Assembly (NCBI GenBank): GCA_030595485.1
Contig: JAUVDE010000017.1
Location: forward strand, 1 to 17,474
Length of the DNA stretch: 17,474 bases
Direction of reading: 5' to 3'
From: Draconibacterium sp.
GTDB lineage: Bacteria; Bacteroidota; Bacteroidia; Bacteroidales; Prolixibacteraceae
The notes beneath the pieces are model-generated. The model ran no database searches. It saw only the letters and a program-made list of their open reading frames with translations, and was not told where the DNA came from. Every line of letters begins with the position of its first letter. Positions within the stretch are counted from its first letter, which is position 1. The position numbers and the translations under genes were made by a program. Positions 9,318-16,542 of this stretch are shown here, piece by piece.

Positions 9318-11129
9318 ATGAAACTGATTATTAGAGTAAGTTTGGTTTTGTGTTTTATTTGTTTTGTTTTTTATGGCGAAGGAAAAGAAAAGCAAGAGGC
9401 ATTAAAAATAACTGACATTGAATTGGGGTATCCGGTTCCTGCGATACCTTTTTATCATTTTAAAGCCAATCTGGAATTGGCAGAAGCTTCCATTATTGAG
9501 GTCGAAGTAGCTATTAATGGCAAACCAATTCGCTTTGTAAATCTTTATCGTGGCGACGTGGTAGAAGACGAATCCAAGCCTGCAATGACACATCGTCCAC
9601 CATCTGGTTACGCGCTTTCGCAAGATAATACAAGCTATAAAACACCACTTATAACTGGTTGGTTGAAGTGGCAGCCGGGCGAAGAATACAAAATAGAAAT
9701 TACTGTTCGCTTGAAAGAATCGGCAAAACAATCAGAGAATGATCAATTTGTTTCTGTAGTAGCAACATTAACTGCTCCTGAAGGAGTACATGTTTACGAC
9801 ACTTCTTGGCTAAGCTATAAGTCGGTAGTGTTAAGTGAAACAGCGGGCATAAGAAGGCAAAATGAACCGGTTGAAGTATTATTGCCTTTTTACCCTGATG
9901 AAGCAAACGACTTAAAGCGGGAAATTCGTGTGGTAGCTGTTGATGTCAATGACTTTAGTTTGAAAGAAGTTCCGTGTCAGGTGTTTGATATTCAGAAATA
10001 CACAAATGAAGATGATTTGGCTCCCATTGAAGACGGTCAACCTCAACGTCATATTCCACTTTGGATGCCTACCGTAACCTGTAAATTGGCTTTTCTTGCC
10101 GATGTTGCACCTAAATCGAGCCAGGTGTATTTGATTTATTACAATAACGACAAAGCAATGGCGAAAACCTGGCAAACCGATCTTCGTGTCCAAGGAGAAT
10201 TGCCTGGATTGAATATCGATAACAAGTACTTCAGTGCTGTATTGCATCCAAATTCGGGGCATCTCGACCAGTTAACACTAAAAACAAAACCTGATAGTCC
10301 TCTTTTTCATCGTATGGAAACGAATGGCGCCATTCATTGGAATCCTGGAGTTTATGTTCCTCCTCGCGCATGGACACACACTGCCGATTGGAAACACGAT
10401 CAAAATATGCATTCCATCTCAGGACCCGTTTTGGCAACCAGCGAAGTTTGGGGTAGCCTGCGCGAAATGCCGGAAGTTGATGCTTCTGTGCGTTACGATT
10501 TTTATCCGGGAGTTCCATATTTTATCAGCACTTCAAATATGCGAATCAACGAGACTGTGCAAACGATTGCTTTACGAAATGCAGAAATCGTGTTTAAACG
10601 TGAGTTAATGACACACGCTGCATGGTACGATGTAATTAGGGATGAAGTAATTACTTACGATGTAGCAAATATGGCTGATTTAACCGATTTGAAAATGGAA
10701 GCAGATGTTCCATGGATTACGTTTTACAACAAAGAAACTGGAATTGGTTTTGCCGGAATTCAATTGGAGTATGCCAATGCATCACTTGAATCACGATCCA
10801 GACTCTTAAATCCTTATTTCTATATTACTGGTGGTCCTTGGATTTATTGGGCTAGAGCTCTGTCCTTAAGTTTCCTGTCATCAAATATGCAACAGGTAAT
10901 TCCAGCTATGCAAGGCAGCATGTTTACCGAAAAATGGGCCTATCTCGTTTACGAAACCAATGGGGATATTCCATACCAAAAAGTACTCGATTGGAAAGAG
11001 CGTTTAACAAATCCATTACGCGTTCAATTGGTGGAAGAAGTGGATGAGCGAGTTTCTAAAACACTTATTGAGATATTCATGGATGAAGGGAAAAGTGGTT
11101 GGGAGGAGCGAGATACGGGTAAACATTGA
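9318..11129 (+). CDS. Secreted beta-sandwich protein, possible carbohydrate-active or -binding, function unknown
   Basis: A 603-aa exported protein with signal peptide MKLIIRVSLVLCFICFVFYG; there is no proper lipobox, so it is not clearly a lipoprotein. Residues 30-155 look like an immunoglobulin-like sandwich. Residues 170-275 start 'AGIRRQNEPVEVLLPFYPD' and end in 'LADVAPKSSQVYLIYY', a pattern that reminds me of the N-terminal sandwich of YetA/exo-rhamnogalacturonan-lyase-like proteins. Residues 295-540 start 'NKYFSAVLHPNSGHLDQL' and look mutarotase-like, with a cluster of aromatic and His residues at 340-365 that could line a sugar site. No catalytic signature can be named with confidence. 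It starts 10 bases after the 890-aa gene, so the two are co-expressed and may act together. The gene is complete. A polysaccharide-lyase or glycosidase relative is possible; a structure prediction would decide. Confidence 0.85.
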   Translation: MKLIIRVSLVLCFICFVFYGEGKEKQEALKITDIELGYPVPAIPFYHFKANLELAEASIIEVEVAINGKPIRFVNLYRGDVVEDESKPAMTHRPPSGYALSQDNTSYKTPLITGWLKWQPGEEYKIEITVRLKESAKQSENDQFVSVVATLTAPEGVHVYDTSWLSYKSVVLSETAGIRRQNEPVEVLLPFYPDEANDLKREIRVVAVDVNDFSLKEVPCQVFDIQKYTNEDDLAPIEDGQPQRHIPLWMPTVTCKLAFLADVAPKSSQVYLIYYNNDKAMAKTWQTDLRVQGELPGLNIDNKYFSAVLHPNSGHLDQLTLKTKPDSPLFHRMETNGAIHWNPGVYVPPRAWTHTADWKHDQNMHSISGPVLATSEVWGSLREMPEVDASVRYDFYPGVPYFISTSNMRINETVQTIALRNAEIVFKRELMTHAAWYDVIRDEVITYDVANMADLTDLKMEADVPWITFYNKETGIGFAGIQLEYANASLESRSRLLNPYFYITGGPWIYWARALSLSFLSSNMQQVIPAMQGSMFTEKWAYLVYETNGDIPYQKVLDWKERLTNPLRVQLVEEVDERVSKTLIEIFMDEGKSGWEERDTGKH

Positions 11130-11263
11130 TACAATATTTCTCAGAAACAGAAGTGAATTTATGTATTCTGCGTAATTTAACTATATTCGTTTTAATGAAT
11201 GCTATCTATTTTATATGATATTCATTTTACAAACAGTTTTTATTTAACCAGATATTATAAAGC

Positions 11264-12601
11264 ATGAAGCGAATTCTATTCTCATTTTTATTAATTTGTC
11301 TTTTTACAAGTTTATTTGCCCAGGAAGAAGTGACAAAAGAAGGATTAAATTTTGGCGCTTTACCTACCATTACCTTCGACACCGATCTTGGTTTTCAGTA
11401 TGGTGCTTTGGTTAATTTGTTTCATTATGGAGATGGCAGCCGATATCCGAAATACAACCATTCGCTTTATCTTGAAGTCTCCCGTTTTACAAAGGGAAGC
11501 GGTATTAATCGCATAAACTACGATTCCGATCAATTGATTCCTGGCTTACGAACCTCGGTGGATATTAGTTACCTCTCGGATAGAGCTTATGACTTTTATG
11601 GTTTTAATGGCTACGATGCTGTTGTAAATGACGGTTGGTTTGATGATGAAGCGCCAGATTACAAAAGCCGAATGTTTTATAAATACGATAGGAAATTGTT
11701 CCGATTTAAAGTTGATTTACAAGGAAAGCTTTCGGGAGATAACCTCCAGTGGGCGGGTGGAATCAATTTACTTAATTTCAAAATTGCATCGGTTGATATT
11801 GACAAACTAAACGATGGTAAAGACGAGGATGATTTGCTACCTCCGCTTGAAGAACAGCCTGGCTTGTACGAGAACTACCAGCAATGGGGAATAATTTCGA
11901 CGGAAGAGGCAAATGGTGGTTTTGTTCCAATTTTAAAAGCCGGGTTGGTTTATGATTCGCGAGACAATAAACCCAATCCGATGAAAGGCATTTGGACAGA
12001 AGCTGTTTTAGTTGGAGCACCAGAATTTTTAGGTGGAGAAAGTGCTTTTGCTAAAATTAAATTTACTCACCGCCAGTATTTCACTCTTGTTCCCGACAAT
12101 TTGTCGCTGGTTTATCGATTGGCGTATCAAACTACAATTGCCGGAGATGTTCCTTATTATTATCAGAGCCAGGTTATTACTCCCGTTATGTTGGGTGCCA
12201 GTTCGGAAGGAGTAGGTGGAGCAAAAACACTTCGTGGAGTTAGACGAAACCGGGTAGTTGGCGATGGCTTTTTTTATGGAAATATTGAAGCACGCTGGAA
12301 GTTTGCACGTTTTCAATTTATAAATAATAATTTCTATTTGGGATTAAATGGGTTCGCTGATTTTGGAAGGGTAACCGATAAGATTGCTTTGGGTGAGGGT
12401 AATATAATTGTTGAAGATATTTATCCGAGTCCTTTGGATAGCTATTTTGATAAAGGTGCTGAAGAGATGCACTATTCTTATGGACTTGGTTTGCGTGTAG
12501 TAATGAATCAAAACTTTGTTATTGCCGCCGATTATGGAATGGCGGCCGACGAGCGCGATGGTGAATCGGGAATTTATATTGGCTTGAATTATTTGTTTTA
12601 G
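11264..12601 (+). CDS. POTRA-less Omp85-family outer-membrane beta-barrel (BamA/TamA barrel domain)
   Basis: A 445-aa outer-membrane protein. The signal peptide is MKRILFSFLLICLFTSLFAQ, cut after AQ. The mature protein enters directly into amphipathic beta-strands, with no room for POTRA domains. The surface-antigen (D15) landmarks are present: VYDSRDNKPNPMKG at about 229-242, and the loop-6 LRG motif at 323-325 followed by 'NIEARWKF'. The final residue is Phe, as expected for BAM-dependent insertion. A very acidic segment (DGKDEDDLLPPLEE, 184-197) would be a surface or periplasmic loop. It lies 134 bases after the 603-aa gene, so it may have its own promoter. Short Omp85 proteins of this kind are common in Bacteroidota and their role is mostly unknown; transport or assembly of a partner protein is possible. 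A terminator follows. Confidence 0.85.
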   Translation: MKRILFSFLLICLFTSLFAQEEVTKEGLNFGALPTITFDTDLGFQYGALVNLFHYGDGSRYPKYNHSLYLEVSRFTKGSGINRINYDSDQLIPGLRTSVDISYLSDRAYDFYGFNGYDAVVNDGWFDDEAPDYKSRMFYKYDRKLFRFKVDLQGKLSGDNLQWAGGINLLNFKIASVDIDKLNDGKDEDDLLPPLEEQPGLYENYQQWGIISTEEANGGFVPILKAGLVYDSRDNKPNPMKGIWTEAVLVGAPEFLGGESAFAKIKFTHRQYFTLVPDNLSLVYRLAYQTTIAGDVPYYYQSQVITPVMLGASSEGVGGAKTLRGVRRNRVVGDGFFYGNIEARWKFARFQFINNNFYLGLNGFADFGRVTDKIALGEGNIIVEDIYPSPLDSYFDKGAEEMHYSYGLGLRVVMNQNFVIAADYGMAADERDGESGIYIGLNYLF

Positions 12602-12622
12602 GATCGACAATATTAAAAATGT

Positions 12623-12656
12623 AAAAGCCGCTCAAAATGAATTGAACGGCTTTTTT
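12623..12656. terminator. Hairpin terminator between convergent genes, probably bidirectional
   Basis: The arms AAAAGCCGCTCAA (12623-12635) and TTGAACGGCTTTT (12642-12654) pair with a single mismatch, followed by a run of six Ts (12651-12656) for plus-strand transcripts. Read on the minus strand, the same hairpin ends in TTTT, so it can also end the leu operon, whose last gene stops at 12676. No other hairpin lies between the two genes. Confidence 0.85.
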
Positions 12657-12675
12657 ATGTCGTAAACTTTATGTC

Positions 12676-13740
12676 TTAGTTTTTAGCAATCCAATCAGCA
12701 ATCCAATCGCCAACAGCCGATGTTGATTGTGCTTCACCTTCAGAAATGTCTTCGGTTACAAATCCTTCGGCCATTGAAGCCGCAACTGCATCACGAATGA
12801 TTTTACCTTCTGCTTTTAATTCGAAAGCATATTCAAATAGCATAGCCGCCGAAAGAATAGTTGCAATTGGGTTGGCAATGTTTTTGCCTGCAGCCTGTGG
12901 GTACGAACCGTGGATAGGTTCAAATACGGAAGTGTGAATACCCATTGAAGCAGATGGTAATAATCCAAGAGAACCTGTAATAACACTGGCCTCGTCGGTT
13001 AAAATATCGCCAAACATATTTTCGGTAACCATAACATCGAAGTTTTTAGGCCACTGAATAATTTGCATAGCTGCATTGTCAACAAACATATATTCCGTTG
13101 TAATCTCAGGATAGTTTGGTGCCATTTCTTGTGCAACTTCGCGCCATAAACGCGAGCTTTCCAAAACGTTGGCTTTATCAACTACCGTAAGTTTTTTATT
13201 ACGTCTTGCTGCAAATTCGTATCCTAATTTTAAAATACGTTCAATTTCCATGCGCGTGTAAATACAAGTATCGTAAGCTGTGTTACCATTGTCTTTTCGA
13301 CCTTTTTCGCCAAAATACATACCACCGGTTAATTCGCGGATACATACAAAATCAGCTCCTTCAACCAATTCGCGGCGAAGTGGCGATTTGTGTAATAAGG
13401 ATTCGAATGTTTCAACTGGACGAATATTGGCGAACAGACCTAATTTTTTACGCATGGCCAATAAACCCTGCTCAGGACGAACTTTTGCTTTTGGATCATT
13501 GTCGTATTTTGGATCGCCAATGGCACCAAAAAGCACAGCATCCGATTTCATACAAAGTTCGTGTGTTTCGTCAGGGTAGGGATTTCCAACCTGATCGATC
13601 GCACAAGCACCGGTTATACCTTCTTCGTATGCTAATTCGTGATTAAATTTCTTTGTTACTGCTTTCACAGCTTTCATTGCCTGATCTACAATCTCAGGAC
13701 CAATCCCATCTCCGGGAAGTAATGCAATATTAAGTTTCAT
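12676..13740 (-). CDS. leuB: 3-isopropylmalate dehydrogenase
   Basis: A cytoplasmic NAD-dependent decarboxylating dehydrogenase that oxidises 3-isopropylmalate to 2-oxoisocaproate in leucine synthesis; it can also take 3-methylmalate (citramalate route) to 2-oxobutyrate. Start chosen at 13740 (MKLNIALLPGDGIGPE), giving 354 aa, the usual family length; the frame is open 18 codons further upstream without family similarity. Visible motifs: GDGIGPE at 10-16, the substrate-binding arginine region RPEQGLLAMRKKLGLFANIRP (split by the loop), RELTGGMYFGEKG, the catalytic Lys region DKANVLESSRLWR, the Mg-binding ENMFGDILTDEAS, and the NAD-binding FEPIHGS. It lies 71 bases after the synthase gene with no terminator between, and is the last gene of the leu operon. 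Confidence 0.97.
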   Translation of the reverse strand: MKLNIALLPGDGIGPEIVDQAMKAVKAVTKKFNHELAYEEGITGACAIDQVGNPYPDETHELCMKSDAVLFGAIGDPKYDNDPKAKVRPEQGLLAMRKKLGLFANIRPVETFESLLHKSPLRRELVEGADFVCIRELTGGMYFGEKGRKDNGNTAYDTCIYTRMEIERILKLGYEFAARRNKKLTVVDKANVLESSRLWREVAQEMAPNYPEITTEYMFVDNAAMQIIQWPKNFDVMVTENMFGDILTDEASVITGSLGLLPSASMGIHTSVFEPIHGSYPQAAGKNIANPIATILSAAMLFEYAFELKAEGKIIRDAVAASMAEGFVTEDISEGEAQSTSAVGDWIADWIAKN

Positions 13741-13811
13741 TTTTAAAAGAAGTTGTTGGTTTCTGAATTTGGTAATCAAGTGACCGAAAACCAAGACTGA
13801 ATACCAGTATT

Positions 13812-15380
13812 TTAGTTTATTTTAATTTTATCTGTTGTATAATCTTTCTCAATTACATTGAGCATTCTTATTGTAGCCAGAATAGCTGCTGCATTTTGAT
13901 CGGGGTGTAAACCTTTTGTTTTAAATTCCAGATCTTTTTTCCAGGTTATTACTGTTTCAACCAAGGCATTTGTTCTTCCGCCCGGAGGAATGGTAACCAC
14001 ATAATCAACAAGAACCGGCAATACCCTTTCAAGACGAGTATAGATTTTCTTAACCGCATTGGCAAATGCATTAAACTGCCCATCGCCATCGCTATATTCT
14101 TCATAGATTTTACCTTCTATCTCGAGCGATAAGTTAGCTACCGGACGAAGTCCCATGGTATAATTAACCGAGTAATTAACTACTTTAATTTTCTGTTCAA
14201 AGAAATCGTTTTCAAGAACATCGGCTACAATATACGGTAACTCATCACTTGTGATGGTTTCCTTTTGGTCGGCCAACTCTATAATTCGATTGGTTACCTT
14301 TTTTAGCGATTCCTTATCTAGTTCGATTCCAAGGTCTGCGAGGTTCTTTTTAATGTTCGCCTTGCCCGATGTTTTTCCAAGAGCGTATTGACGAATTCTG
14401 CCAAAACGTTCAGGTAAAAGGTCGTTAAAATACAGATTGTTTTTACTGTCACCATCGGCATGAATTCCACTGCATTGCGTAAAAACAAACTCTCCAATTA
14501 AGGGTTTATTTGTTGGGATTCGAATTCCGGAAAATGATTCGACCAACTTAGAAACCTTATTTAATTCGGTTTCGTTAACATTGGTTTTCATTTTTAAGTG
14601 ATCCTTAATGGTAGCAATAACACTTGAAAGGGGTGCATTTCCTGCACGTTCTCCCAAACCATTTACGGTGGTGTGTACGCAACGCATTCCAGCTTTTATT
14701 GCATGAAAGACATTGGCTATGGCCAAATCGTAATCGTTGTGCGCATGAAAATCAAATTCCACATCAGGAAATGATTTTATCATATCTGAACAGAAATCGT
14801 AGGTTTCATCTGGATCGAGAATGCCAAGTGTATCGGGTAATAAAATGCGGTCGATTTTTTCATCCTTTAAACTCGAAATCATAAAGTGAACATAGTCCCT
14901 TGATGTGCGCATTCCGTTCGACCAATCTTCAAGGTAAACGTTTACTTTAATGCCCATTTCCTCGGCAAAGTTGATTACCTTTTTAATGTCTTCAATGTGT
15001 TGCTCGGGTGTTTTTCGCAATTGCTCGGTAACGTGTTTGTGCGAACCTTTACAAAGTAAGTTTACTACTTTCCCTCCGGCATCGGCTATCCACTGTAACG
15101 AAATTTTACCATCAACAAAACCAAGTACCTCTACTTTTTCCAGAAGTCCTTTTTCTGCCGCCCATTTCATAACTTTTTGGGTGCCTTTAAATTCGCCTTC
15201 CGAAACACGAGCCGAAGCTATTTCAATACGGTCCACTTTTACATCTTCAAGAAGCACTTTTGCCACACTGAGTTTTTCCCCTTCGCTAAACGAAACCCCT
15301 GAGGTTTGCTCTCCATCGCGAAGGGTGGTGTCCATTATGGTAAGTTGTTTACCTGATATTTCTACTGTATTGCCTGTCAT
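13812..15380 (-). CDS. cimA: Citramalate synthase of the Leptospira CimA type (2-isopropylmalate synthase family)
   Basis: A 522-aa DRE-TIM metallolyase condensing acetyl-CoA with a 2-oxo acid, most likely pyruvate to give citramalate for isoleucine synthesis. The TIM barrel (about 12-300) has MDTTLRDGEQT with catalytic Arg21 and metal ligand Asp22, and metal ligands His212 and His214 in HAHNDYD. It matches my recollection of Leptospira interrogans CimA closely with an offset of +5: the three residues that limit that enzyme to pyruvate, Leu81, Leu104 and Tyr144, appear here as Leu86, Leu109 and Tyr149, and Glu146 as Glu151. The C-terminal regulatory domain (about 390-515), which senses isoleucine in Leptospira, is present. 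Such genes are often annotated leuA or 'LeuA regulatory-domain protein'. A second, true leuA would be expected upstream of leuC. The start ATG lies 9 bases from a C/G-rich palindrome. Confidence 0.9.
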   Translation of the reverse strand: MTGNTVEISGKQLTIMDTTLRDGEQTSGVSFSEGEKLSVAKVLLEDVKVDRIEIASARVSEGEFKGTQKVMKWAAEKGLLEKVEVLGFVDGKISLQWIADAGGKVVNLLCKGSHKHVTEQLRKTPEQHIEDIKKVINFAEEMGIKVNVYLEDWSNGMRTSRDYVHFMISSLKDEKIDRILLPDTLGILDPDETYDFCSDMIKSFPDVEFDFHAHNDYDLAIANVFHAIKAGMRCVHTTVNGLGERAGNAPLSSVIATIKDHLKMKTNVNETELNKVSKLVESFSGIRIPTNKPLIGEFVFTQCSGIHADGDSKNNLYFNDLLPERFGRIRQYALGKTSGKANIKKNLADLGIELDKESLKKVTNRIIELADQKETITSDELPYIVADVLENDFFEQKIKVVNYSVNYTMGLRPVANLSLEIEGKIYEEYSDGDGQFNAFANAVKKIYTRLERVLPVLVDYVVTIPPGGRTNALVETVITWKKDLEFKTKGLHPDQNAAAILATIRMLNVIEKDYTTDKIKIN

Positions 15381-15389
15381 AATAATGAG

Positions 15390-15418
15390 CCCCTCCCAGC
15401 CTCCCCAAAGGGGAGGGG
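15390..15418 (-). repeat. REP-like C/G-rich palindrome before cimA
   Basis: On the plus strand CCTCCCC (15400-15406), AAA and GGGGAGG (15410-15416) form a tight hairpin. An upstream CCCCTCCC (15390-15397) is an alternative partner for GGGAGGGG (15411-15418). In an otherwise AT-rich gap this looks like one of the dispersed C/G-rich palindromes common in Bacteroidota intergenic DNA. It ends 9 bases from the cimA start codon. Confidence 0.65.
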
Positions 15419-15500
15419 TTAGGATTGTTTTAATTTCATTTTAAAGTATCCTTGATGATTAATTACTAACCATCTTTAATATTTCATCTTTTTCTTAAAG

Positions 15501-15524
15501 TCCCCCAAGGGGGATTTAGGGGGC
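15501..15524 (+). repeat. REP-like G/C-rich palindrome overlapping the end of leuD
   Basis: TCCCCC (15501-15506), AA and GGGGGA (15509-15514) form a perfect inverted repeat, followed by TTTA and GGGGGC (15519-15524). It has the same layout as the element at 15390-15418 (core hairpin, short spacer, extra G-run) but in the opposite orientation. The leuD stop codon (15516-15518) and last codon lie inside it. Confidence 0.65.
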
Positions 15525-16103
15525 TTCAAACTCAGTAATTTTTTCTTTCATATCAACCAGGTAGTCGATGTCGTCTAAGCCGTTTTGTAAACAATGTTTT
15601 TTGTACGGATTAATAGCGAAATCAGCAGTTTCACCTGTAGCCGAAATGGTAAAAGTTTGTTTTGCGATGTCTACGTCAAAAGCTGTGTTTGCATCTTTTT
15701 CAATTGTATCAAAAATCTTTTGCAAGAACTCAGGAGAAACAATAACAGGTAGAAGCCCGTTGTTCAATGCATTTCCCATGAAAATATCAGCAAAGAAGCT
15801 TGAAACAACTACTCTGAATCCATAATCGTAAATTGCCCAGGCAGCGTGCTCGCGACTCGAACCACTTCCGAAGTTTTTAGCACCCACCAGAATTTTACCT
15901 GAGTAAGTTGAATCGTTCAATGGAAAATCAGCTTTAGGACTTCCATCTTTTTCATAACGCCAGTCGCGGAAAAGGTTGTCGCCAAATCCTTTACGTTCCA
16001 CTGCTTTTAAAAAGCGAGCAGGAATAATCTGGTCGGTATCTACATTCTCGATTGGCAGTGGCACTGCCGGAGAACTTATTGTTGTGAATATATCGTAAGC
16101 CAT
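15516..16103 (-). CDS. leuD: 3-isopropylmalate dehydratase small subunit
   Basis: A cytoplasmic subunit that, with LeuC, forms the isopropylmalate isomerase converting 2-isopropylmalate to 3-isopropylmalate; in the citramalate route the same pair isomerises citramalate. Length 195 aa, normal for bacterial LeuD. Visible motifs: ENVDTDQIIPARFL (residues 19-32), the swivelling-domain signature GSGSSREHAAWA, FFADIFMGNALNNGLLPV, and the C-terminal NPYKKHCLQNGLDDIDYL. The start at 16103 (MAYDIFTTISSPAVPL) leaves a normal N-terminus. Its C-terminal codon (Pro) and TAA stop are supplied by a REP-like palindrome, so the native tail may have been altered. It is separated from leuC by an inserted four-helix-bundle gene, whereas leuC and leuD are normally adjacent. 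The gap to cimA is 135 bases. Confidence 0.97.
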   Translation of the reverse strand: MAYDIFTTISSPAVPLPIENVDTDQIIPARFLKAVERKGFGDNLFRDWRYEKDGSPKADFPLNDSTYSGKILVGAKNFGSGSSREHAAWAIYDYGFRVVVSSFFADIFMGNALNNGLLPVIVSPEFLQKIFDTIEKDANTAFDVDIAKQTFTISATGETADFAINPYKKHCLQNGLDDIDYLVDMKEKITEFEAP

Positions 16104-16151
16104 ATCAAATAATTATTTTTTATTTTTTATTTATTAATTATTGAGGAATGA

Positions 16152-16511
16152 TTATTTTTTACTTTTGAGTTGAATTGTTTTTCTGGATGCAATGAAGATG
16201 GCTGTTAGTTCTTTTGCTTCTTTCATCAACGGATTTGCAAATTCACTTGAAGTAATGTTTTCATCTAAAGCAAATTCAATCCAGAAATCACATTCATCTA
16301 CTTCTTCAATGACTATTGATAATTTAGCCGCAAAAGACGCATTCGATTGAGCTAATAACACAGCCCTGTAATTCGCAGCAACTGAGGTTGCACATCTTAT
16401 TAATTGGCCTTCAATATGACTTCCCAATTTAGTATTAGACAACGAGGTCGTGAACTTGACGCATTGGTGCGCAAATTCTTTAGTCCTGCGTTTCAAATCA
16501 TATCTGTCCAT
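16152..16511 (-). CDS. Four-helix-bundle protein (23S rRNA intervening-sequence protein family)
   Basis: A small 119-aa protein of the IVP/four-helix-bundle family, first known from ORFs inside 23S rRNA intervening sequences of Leptospira and relatives and widespread as single genes in Bacteroidota. Family hallmarks are visible: the N-terminal 'DLKRRTKEFA', then 'QLIRCATSVAANYRA', then 'KLSIVIEEVDECDFWIE', and a final long helix 'PLMKEAKELTAIFIASRKT'. It is all-alpha, with no signal peptide. The molecular function is not established; relatives form pentameric rings and some adjoin reverse transcriptases, none of which is seen here. It sits in the same orientation between leuC and leuD, where it plays no part in leucine synthesis, so it looks like a passenger insertion. 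Its leader holds a tandem 12-bp repeat. Confidence 0.93.
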   Translation of the reverse strand: MDRYDLKRRTKEFAHQCVKFTTSLSNTKLGSHIEGQLIRCATSVAANYRAVLLAQSNASFAAKLSIVIEEVDECDFWIEFALDENITSSEFANPLMKEAKELTAIFIASRKTIQLKSKK

Positions 16512-16512
16512 A

Positions 16513-16538
16513 ATTAATCAATAATCATTAATCAATAA
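16513..16538. repeat. Tandem 12-bp direct repeat in the leader of the four-helix-bundle gene
   Basis: ATTAATCAATAA occurs at 16513-16524 and again at 16527-16538, separated by TC. It lies within the 31-base gap between the leuC stop and the four-helix-bundle start, directly before that start codon. It could be a binding site, a slippage product or the edge of an inserted element. Confidence 0.6.
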
Positions 16539-16542
16539 AAAA

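Noticed and set aside
9402..9731. Open antisense frame of 109 codons opposite the 603-aa gene
   Set aside because: It has no protein-family features and lies fully inside a real gene; the same holds for the antisense frames at 1099-1404, 8441-8767, 9912-10262, 12029-12316, 13206-13646 and 14950-15444.
11194..11226. Inverted repeat AATGAAT / ATTCATT with a 19-base spacer before the Omp85 gene
   Set aside because: Seven-base A/T-rich arms are expected by chance here, and no T-run or further symmetry supports a terminator or operator.
13741..13794. 18-residue N-terminal extension of LeuB
   Set aside because: LeuB proteins start a few residues before the LPGDGIGPE motif, as MKLNIALLPGDGIGPE does; the extension has no family similarity.
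15390..15524. G-quadruplex in the leuD-cimA gap
   Set aside because: There are too few closely spaced G-runs on one strand; simple hairpins explain the sequence better.
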